A program made the translations under genes and the position numbers. Of a DNA stretch of 64,000 nucleotides, positions 58,647 to 64,000 are shown one piece after another. This stretch comes from Pseudoalteromonas xiamenensis (GTDB lineage Bacteria > Pseudomonadota > Gammaproteobacteria > Enterobacterales > Alteromonadaceae), in NCBI RefSeq assembly GCF_030994125.1, contig NZ_CP099917.1, positions 2,452,001 through 2,516,000 on the forward strand, given 5' to 3'. Each line of letters begins with the position of its first letter. The first letter of the stretch is position 1. The notes under the pieces are model-generated. The model searched no databases. It was not told where the DNA came from and saw only the letters and a program-made list of their open reading frames with translations.

Positions 58647-61600
58647 GTGAAAGACTTACTTAAGTTTCTGAAGCAACAAAACAAGACCGAAGAGTTTGAT
58701 GCGATTCGCATTGGTCTTGCTTCACCTGATATGGTGCGTTCATGGTCGTATGGTGAAGTTAAGAAGCCAGAAACGATCAACTACCGTACTTTCAAGCCTG
58801 AGCGTGATGGCTTATTCTGTGCCCGTATTTTCGGCCCAGTGAAAGACTATGAGTGTTTGTGTGGTAAATACAAACGCTTGAAACACCGTGGTGTTATCTG
58901 TGAAAAGTGTGGTGTTGAAGTTACATTGACTAAAGTGCGTCGTGACCGTATGGGTCACATCGAATTGGCAAGCCCAGTTGCGCACATTTGGTTCTTAAAA
59001 TCACTTCCGTCTCGTATCGGCTTGATGCTTGATATGACGTTGCGTGATATCGAACGTATTCTTTACTTTGAATCATTCGTAGTAACAGAGCCTGGTATGA
59101 CGACGCTAGAGCGTGGTCAGCTGTTAACAGAAGAAGAATACCTAGACTCTCTAGAAGAGCATGGTGATGATTTTGAAGCGAAAATGGGTGCAGAAGCGAT
59201 TCTAGACCTACTTCGTGAGCTTGATCTTGCACAGCTGATTGCTGAAATGCGTGAAGAGTTACCAACCGTTAACTCTGAAACCAAGCGTAAGAAAATCACT
59301 AAGCGTCTTAAGTTAATGGAATCATTCCACCAATCAGGTAACAACCCTGAGTGGATGATCATGACTGTATTACCAGTACTTCCACCAGATCTACGTCCAC
59401 TAGTACCACTAGATGGCGGTCGTTTTGCGACTTCAGATCTGAATGACTTGTACCGTCGTGTAATCAACCGTAACAACCGTTTGAAGCGTCTATTAGACCT
59501 AGCTGCGCCAGATATCATCGTGCGTAACGAAAAGCGTATGTTACAAGAAGCGGTTGATGCGCTATTAGATAACGGTCGTCGCGGTCGTGCGATCACAGGT
59601 TCGAACAAGCGTCCACTTAAGTCGCTTGCAGACATGATCAAAGGTAAGCAAGGTCGTTTCCGTCAAAACTTACTTGGTAAGCGTGTTGACTACTCAGGCC
59701 GTTCTGTAATCACAGTTGGTCCATATCTGCGTCTTCACCAGTGTGGTCTTCCTAAGAAGATGGCACTTGAGCTATTTAAGCCATTCATCTACGGCAAGCT
59801 AGAGCGCCGTGGTATGGCAACAACCATCAAAGCTGCGAAGAAGATGGTTGAGCGTGAAGTTCCAGAGGTTTGGGACGTATTAGATGAAGTGATCCGTGAG
59901 CATCCAGTTCTTCTGAACCGTGCACCAACACTTCACCGTTTGGGTATCCAAGCGTTCGAACCTGTGCTAATCGAAGGTAAAGCGATCCAACTACACCCAT
60001 TGGTGTGTGCGGCATACAACGCTGACTTCGACGGTGACCAAATGGCGGTACACGTACCGTTAACACTAGAAGCGCAATTAGAAGCTCGTGCTCTAATGAT
60101 GTCGACAAACAACATCCTATCTCCAGCGAACGGTGAGCCAATTATCGTTCCGTCACAGGACGTTGTATTAGGTCTTTACTACATGACGCGTGATCGCATT
60201 AATGCGAAAGGCGAAGGTCTAGTATTTAAAGATCCAAAAGAAGCAGAAAAAGCATACCGTACAGGTCAAGCTGAGCTACACGCACGTGTTAAAGTTCGTA
60301 TTTCTGAAGTACACATTGCTGCAGAAACACGCATCGAAACACCGGTCACTGCGGTTGTTGAAACAACAGTAGGTCGTGCGATTCTTTCGTCAATCCTTCC
60401 TAAAGGTTTGCCGTTCGAGCTTATCAACCGTGCACTAGGCAAAAAACAAATTTCTGGTCTACTAAACGAGTGTTACCGTCGCTTAGGTCTTAAAGACACA
60501 GTCGTGTTTGCTGACCAAGTTATGTACACAGGTTTCCATTACGCGATGAAGTCGGGTGTCTCTATCGGTATTAACGATATGGTTATCCCACCAACGAAAG
60601 CGTCTATCATTGAAGCTGCAGAAGCGGAAGTGGCGGAAATCAACCAACAGTTCCAATCAGGTTTGGTTACTGCGGGTGAAAAGTACAACAAAGTTATCGA
60701 CATTTGGTCACGTGTTAACGAAAACTTATCACGTGAAATGATGGCTAACTTGTCAAAAGATACGGTAATCAACGCGAAAGGCGAAGAAGAAGAGCAAGCA
60801 TCATTTAACTCAGTGTTTATGATGGCCGACTCAGGTGCTCGTGGTAGCGCGGCTCAGATTCGTCAGCTAGCAGGTATGCGTGGTCTAATGGCACGTCCGG
60901 ATGGCTCAATCATCGAGACGCCAATCACAGCTAACTTCCGTGAAGGCCTGAACGTACTACAGTACTTCATCTCGACGCACGGTGCGCGTAAAGGTCTTGC
61001 CGATACGGCACTTAAGACAGCGAACTCGGGTTACCTAACGCGTCGTCTAGTAGACGTAGCACAAGACTTGGTAATCAATGAGACTGACTGTGGTACAACG
61101 AATGGTCTAATGATGAAGCCGCTTATTGAAGGTGGTGACGTTGTTGAGCCTTTACGTGAGCGTGTACTAGGTCGTGTTGTGGCTGAAGATGTAATGATCC
61201 CAGGCACGCAAGACGTACTTGTTGCACGTAACGTAATGCTAGACGAAAAACTGTGTGACCTTTTAGAAGAGCATTCAGTAGACGAAGTAGTTGTACGTTC
61301 TGTTATCACGTGTGAAAACGATTTTGGTGTGTGTGCACACTGTTACGGTCGTGACCTTGCTCGTGGCCACCTGATTAATGCGGGTGAAGCAGTTGGTGTT
61401 ATCGCAGCTCAATCAATCGGTGAGCCGGGTACACAGCTTACGATGCGTACATTCCACATCGGTGGTGCGGCATCAAGAGCATCTGCAGAGAACAGTGTAC
61501 AAGTTAAGAACAATGGTAACTTGAAGCTTCACAATGCGAAATTCGTATTGAATGCGGATGGCAAGATTGTTATTACATCACGTTCAACCGAAATCGCTGT

Positions 61601-62828
61601 AATTGATGACCAAGGTCGTGAGAAAGAGCGTTATAAAGTCCCTTACGGTGCGGTATTGTCAGTTAAAGACGGTGCGCAAGTTAAAGGTAATGACGTGGTA
61701 GCAACGTGGGATCCACATAGCCACCCAATCATCCTTGAACATGAATCGAAAGTCACGTTTAGCGATATCGACGATTCGAACACTGAAGCACAAACGGATG
61801 ACCTAACAGGTCTAACGCGTGTGGTAGTTAAGGACCTTGCGAAAGTAAACGCGAAGGAGCCTAAGCTAATCATCGAGAACGATGTACGTGGTTTACAAGA
61901 AATCCGTCTTCCGTCATTTACGACGATCGAGATTTCTGATGGTGCAACAGCACTTCCAGGTCAAGTTCTAGCGCGTATCCCGCAGGAAGGTTCGAAAACT
62001 CGCGACATCACGGGTGGTCTACCTCGAGTTGCTGACCTCTTCGAAGCGCGTAAACCAAAAGATCCAGCTATCCTTGCTGAAGTTACAGGTACTGTAAGCT
62101 TCGGTAAAGAGACGAAGGGTAAGAAACGTTTGGTTATCACGCCTGCAGAAGGTGAAGCATACGAAGAGATGATTCCTAAGTGGCGTCAATTGAACGTATT
62201 CGAAGGTGAAACGGTAGCGCGTGGTGAAGTGATCGCAGACGGTCCAGAATCTCCACATGACATCCTACGTCTTCGTGGTGTGACTGACGTATCTAACTAC
62301 ATCGTAAACGAAGTACAAGAAGTATACCGTTTACAGGGTGTAAAGATTAACGATAAGCACATCGAGACTATCATTCGTCAAATGCTACGTAAGTGTTTGA
62401 TTCTAGATGGTGGTGATTCAATGTTCCTTGCGGGCGAGCAAGTAGAAGTTGCACGCGTAAACATCGCTAACCGTGAACTTGAAGCACAAGGCAAGATCCC
62501 TGCTAAGTTTGAAATCCAGCTAATGGGTATCACGAAGGCATCACTTGCGACTGAATCGTTTATCTCTGCAGCGTCGTTCCAAGAAACAACGCGTGTTCTA
62601 ACGGAAGCAGCGGTAAATGGTAAGAAAGACGAACTACGTGGTCTGAAAGAAAACGTAATCGTTGGTCGTTTGATCCCAGCAGGTACTGGTTTTGCTTATC
62701 ACCAAGAGCGTATCAACCGTCGCAAAGAGGCTGAAGAGCCTGTTGAGCAAACGGTAAGTGCGGAAGAAGCGACTCAGGCGCTGACAGATGCACTAAACGC
62801 TGACCTTCTAGGTAGTGGTGACGAATAA
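58647..62828 (+). CDS. rpoC: RNA polymerase beta' subunit RpoC
   Basis: 1393 residues from GTG 58647 ([21 protein letters not shown]), with AGGAGA upstream; E. coli also uses GTG. The N-terminal zinc site is [19 protein letters not shown]. The catalytic magnesium motif [14 protein letters not shown] is near residue 458. A second zinc site [17 protein letters not shown] is present. An earlier ATG at 58611 was rejected. It forms one operon with rpoB. Confidence 0.98.
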   Translation: MKDLLKFLKQQNKTEEFDAIRIGLASPDMVRSWSYGEVKKPETINYRTFKPERDGLFCARIFGPVKDYECLCGKYKRLKHRGVICEKCGVEVTLTKVRRDRMGHIELASPVAHIWFLKSLPSRIGLMLDMTLRDIERILYFESFVVTEPGMTTLERGQLLTEEEYLDSLEEHGDDFEAKMGAEAILDLLRELDLAQLIAEMREELPTVNSETKRKKITKRLKLMESFHQSGNNPEWMIMTVLPVLPPDLRPLVPLDGGRFATSDLNDLYRRVINRNNRLKRLLDLAAPDIIVRNEKRMLQEAVDALLDNGRRGRAITGSNKRPLKSLADMIKGKQGRFRQNLLGKRVDYSGRSVITVGPYLRLHQCGLPKKMALELFKPFIYGKLERRGMATTIKAAKKMVEREVPEVWDVLDEVIREHPVLLNRAPTLHRLGIQAFEPVLIEGKAIQLHPLVCAAYNADFDGDQMAVHVPLTLEAQLEARALMMSTNNILSPANGEPIIVPSQDVVLGLYYMTRDRINAKGEGLVFKDPKEAEKAYRTGQAELHARVKVRISEVHIAAETRIETPVTAVVETTVGRAILSSILPKGLPFELINRALGKKQISGLLNECYRRLGLKDTVVFADQVMYTGFHYAMKSGVSIGINDMVIPPTKASIIEAAEAEVAEINQQFQSGLVTAGEKYNKVIDIWSRVNENLSREMMANLSKDTVINAKGEEEEQASFNSVFMMADSGARGSAAQIRQLAGMRGLMARPDGSIIETPITANFREGLNVLQYFISTHGARKGLADTALKTANSGYLTRRLVDVAQDLVINETDCGTTNGLMMKPLIEGGDVVEPLRERVLGRVVAEDVMIPGTQDVLVARNVMLDEKLCDLLEEHSVDEVVVRSVITCENDFGVCAHCYGRDLARGHLINAGEAVGVIAAQSIGEPGTQLTMRTFHIGGAASRASAENSVQVKNNGNLKLHNAKFVLNADGKIVITSRSTEIAVIDDQGREKERYKVPYGAVLSVKDGAQVKGNDVVATWDPHSHPIILEHESKVTFSDIDDSNTEAQTDDLTGLTRVVVKDLAKVNAKEPKLIIENDVRGLQEIRLPSFTTIEISDGATALPGQVLARIPQEGSKTRDITGGLPRVADLFEARKPKDPAILAEVTGTVSFGKETKGKKRLVITPAEGEAYEEMIPKWRQLNVFEGETVARGEVIADGPESPHDILRLRGVTDVSNYIVNEVQEVYRLQGVKINDKHIETIIRQMLRKCLILDGGDSMFLAGEQVEVARVNIANRELEAQGKIPAKFEIQLMGITKASLATESFISAASFQETTRVLTEAAVNGKKDELRGLKENVIVGRLIPAGTGFAYHQERINRRKEAEEPVEQTVSAEEATQALTDALNADLLGSGDE

Positions 62829-62852
62829 GGAATAAGGCACTTGCCTTATCCT

Positions 62853-62882
62853 AAAAAAGCCGTGGTTTAGCCACGGCTTTTT
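62853..62882 (+). terminator. Terminator after rpoC
   Basis: Stem AGCCGTGG/CCACGGCT with a 4-base loop, six A upstream and TTTTT downstream. A second short hairpin (ATAAGGCA/TGCCTTAT) lies just before it at 62832-62849. Confidence 0.92.
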
Positions 62883-63029
62883 GTTGTAAGGCCTTCCATT
62901 TTAAGTGAGAGGCCTTAATTAACAGATTTTAATGCGGTTTTCTTGTCATCAGATTGTCTTTTATTTGTTCTAAACTCCCGCTTCGCGCGTCATCTATATG
63001 GATATCGGAACTCTGAAGGATACTTTTGG

Positions 63030-63058
63030 TTGACAGGTTAAACTTTGGTCATTAAAAT
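63030..63058 (+). promoter_or_regulatory. Promoter of the rpsL-rpsG operon
   Basis: A perfect minus-35 TTGACA (63030-63035), a 17-base spacer and TAAAAT (63053-63058), followed by TCGGCCACCC. It is about 95 bases before rpsL and is the strongest promoter seen in the window. Confidence 0.85.
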
Positions 63059-63154
63059 TCGGCCACCCATTTATTCGGTAAAAAAATTAATCTGAGTAAA
63101 TAGGGTACGATTTCTAAATTTTTCAGTAGTAATTATTAAATCAGGAGCTATTTA

Positions 63155-63529
63155 ATGGCAACGATTAACCAGCTAGTGCGTAAGCCACGTCGTAGCAAGG
63201 TTACTAAGAGCAACTCAGCTGCTCTTAAAGCTTGTCCACAAAAGCGTGGTGTATGTACTCGTGTATATACAACAACACCTAAGAAGCCAAACTCTGCACT
63301 ACGTAAAGTAGCGCGTGTTCGTTTAACGAACGGCTTTGAAGTAACTTCATACATCGGTGGTGAAGGTCACAACTTACAAGAACACAGTGTTATTCTAATC
63401 CGTGGTGGTCGTGTTAAAGACTTACCAGGTGTGCGTTTCCACACTGTACGCGGTGCGCTTGACTGTGCTGGCGTTAGCAAGCGTATGCAAGCTCGTTCTA
63501 AGTACGGTGCTAAACGTCCTAAGGGCTAA
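63155..63529 (+). CDS. rpsL: 30S ribosomal protein S12
   Basis: 124 residues starting [18 protein letters not shown]. The [16 protein letters not shown] region has the wild-type lysine (K43 type) linked to streptomycin sensitivity, and the later [17 protein letters not shown] is intact. It is a decoding-centre protein. CAGGAG lies before the ATG. Confidence 0.98.
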   Translation: MATINQLVRKPRRSKVTKSNSAALKACPQKRGVCTRVYTTTPKKPNSALRKVARVRLTNGFEVTSYIGGEGHNLQEHSVILIRGGRVKDLPGVRFHTVRGALDCAGVSKRMQARSKYGAKRPKG

Positions 63530-63629
63530 TGGTACTCCGTTAGTAAGGCCAAGCACTTAAACATTTGTAGTAAAAATTTGTTTTGGGAATTCGTGTAGAG
63601 CACGAACCTGAAGATACCGGAGATATAAA

Positions 63630-64000
63630 ATGCCAAGAAGACGCGTAATAGGTCAACGTAAAATTCTTCCAGATCCGAAGTTCGGATCAGAACTTCTTGC
63701 TAAATTCGTTAACGTAGTAATGTTAGACGGCAAGAAATCTACTGCTGAAAAAATCGTATACGGTGCGTTAGACGTGGCTGCTGAGAAATCAGGCAAGTCG
63801 CACCTAGAAATCTTTGAATCGGCACTTGATAACGTTCGCCCACAGGTAGAGGTTAAATCTCGCCGTGTTGGTGGTTCAACATACCAAGTACCAGTTGAAG
63901 TTCGTCCAGTGCGTCGTAACGCGCTTGGCATGCGTTGGTTAGTTGAAGCTGCTCGTAAGCGTAGCGAAAAATCAATGGGCCTACGTCTTGCTCAAGAAAT
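63630..64000 (+). CDS. rpsG: 30S ribosomal protein S7, 5' part (runs off window)
   Basis: The first 123 residues: [61 protein letters not shown] and [22 protein letters not shown]. It is cut by the window end. CCGGAGATAT is the ribosome site. fusA and tuf would be expected next. Confidence 0.96.
   Translation, partial: MPRRRVIGQRKILPDPKFGSELLAKFVNVVMLDGKKSTAEKIVYGALDVAAEKSGKSHLEIFESALDNVRPQVEVKSRRVGGSTYQVPVEVRPVRRNALGMRWLVEAARKRSEKSMGLRLAQE

Noticed and set aside
58532..58780. Minus-strand frames inside rpoB and rpoC, and similar frames under dnaB and ribosomal genes
   Set aside because: They are long only because of strong codon bias in the real gene on the other strand; no ribosome sites or family matches.

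Overview
The window is chromosomal DNA from a marine-type gammaproteobacterium. Best guess is Alteromonadales, close to Pseudoalteromonas; this rests on gene content and order, not on a database search. Supporting signs are the ast arginine-catabolism genes flanked by an HDOD gene and a DUF3802 gene, speD, the glycine-oxidase version of the thiamine operon, the orn/tRNA-Gly/rpsF-priB-rpsR-rplI neighbourhood, and the tRNA-Trp/secE/nusG/rplKAJL/rpoBC/rpsL-rpsG block. I see no prophage, insertion sequence or CRISPR array.

Layout. 1-7.5 kb: 3' end of pabA, an HDOD signalling gene, astC-astA-astD, DUF3802, an OsmC-family gene and speD. 7.5-10.7 kb: a TonB-dependent receptor, a hotdog thioesterase and a frameshifted META-domain lipoprotein. 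10.8-17.4 kb: a TPP riboswitch followed by thiC-thiO-thiS-thiG-thiDE-thiF, a complete thiamine-phosphate pathway using the oxygen-dependent ThiO. 17.4-21.5 kb: two linked unknown exported proteins, psd, rsgA and orn (frameshifted). 21.5-22.6 kb: five identical tRNA-Gly(GCC) genes interleaved with six tRNA-derived degenerate units. 22.7-24.3 kb: rpsF-priB-rpsR-rplI. 24.5-28 kb: type IV minor pilins pilE, fimT, pilV, pilW and a very long PilX-like protein. 28.1-30.2 kb: an ECF sigma factor, a probable anti-sigma factor and a DUF4097 exported protein. 30.3-34.2 kb: dnaB-alr, then yjbQ, cheX and a Zur-like regulator on the minus strand. 34.3-40.6 kb: two large membrane GGDEF-EAL proteins, the first translationally coupled to an orphan solute-binding lipoprotein. 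40.7-48.6 kb: an arylamine N-acetyltransferase and the minus-strand sulfate-activation run cysG-cysD-cysN-SLC13 permease-cysC-cysQ. 49-50.3 kb: deoC with a coupled unknown gene. 50.5-64 kb: tRNA-Trp and the transcription/translation block, ending inside rpsG.

System view. Nutrient genes (arginine use, sulfate activation, thiamine synthesis) sit beside housekeeping expression genes. The most notable signals are: (i) the tRNA-Gly array with structured tRNA-derived spacer units; (ii) a solute-binding lipoprotein coupled to a GGDEF-EAL enzyme, which looks like a periplasmic-ligand-to-c-di-GMP sensor; (iii) a PilX protein carrying a large repetitive C-terminal domain with no pilY1 next to it; and (iv) four conserved genes (hslJ-like, orn, SLC13 permease, cysG) each broken by exactly one missing base in a homopolymer, which points to sequencing undercalls rather than true gene loss.

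No coordinate was checked by computation beyond hand counting. Promoter and hairpin calls are by eye.
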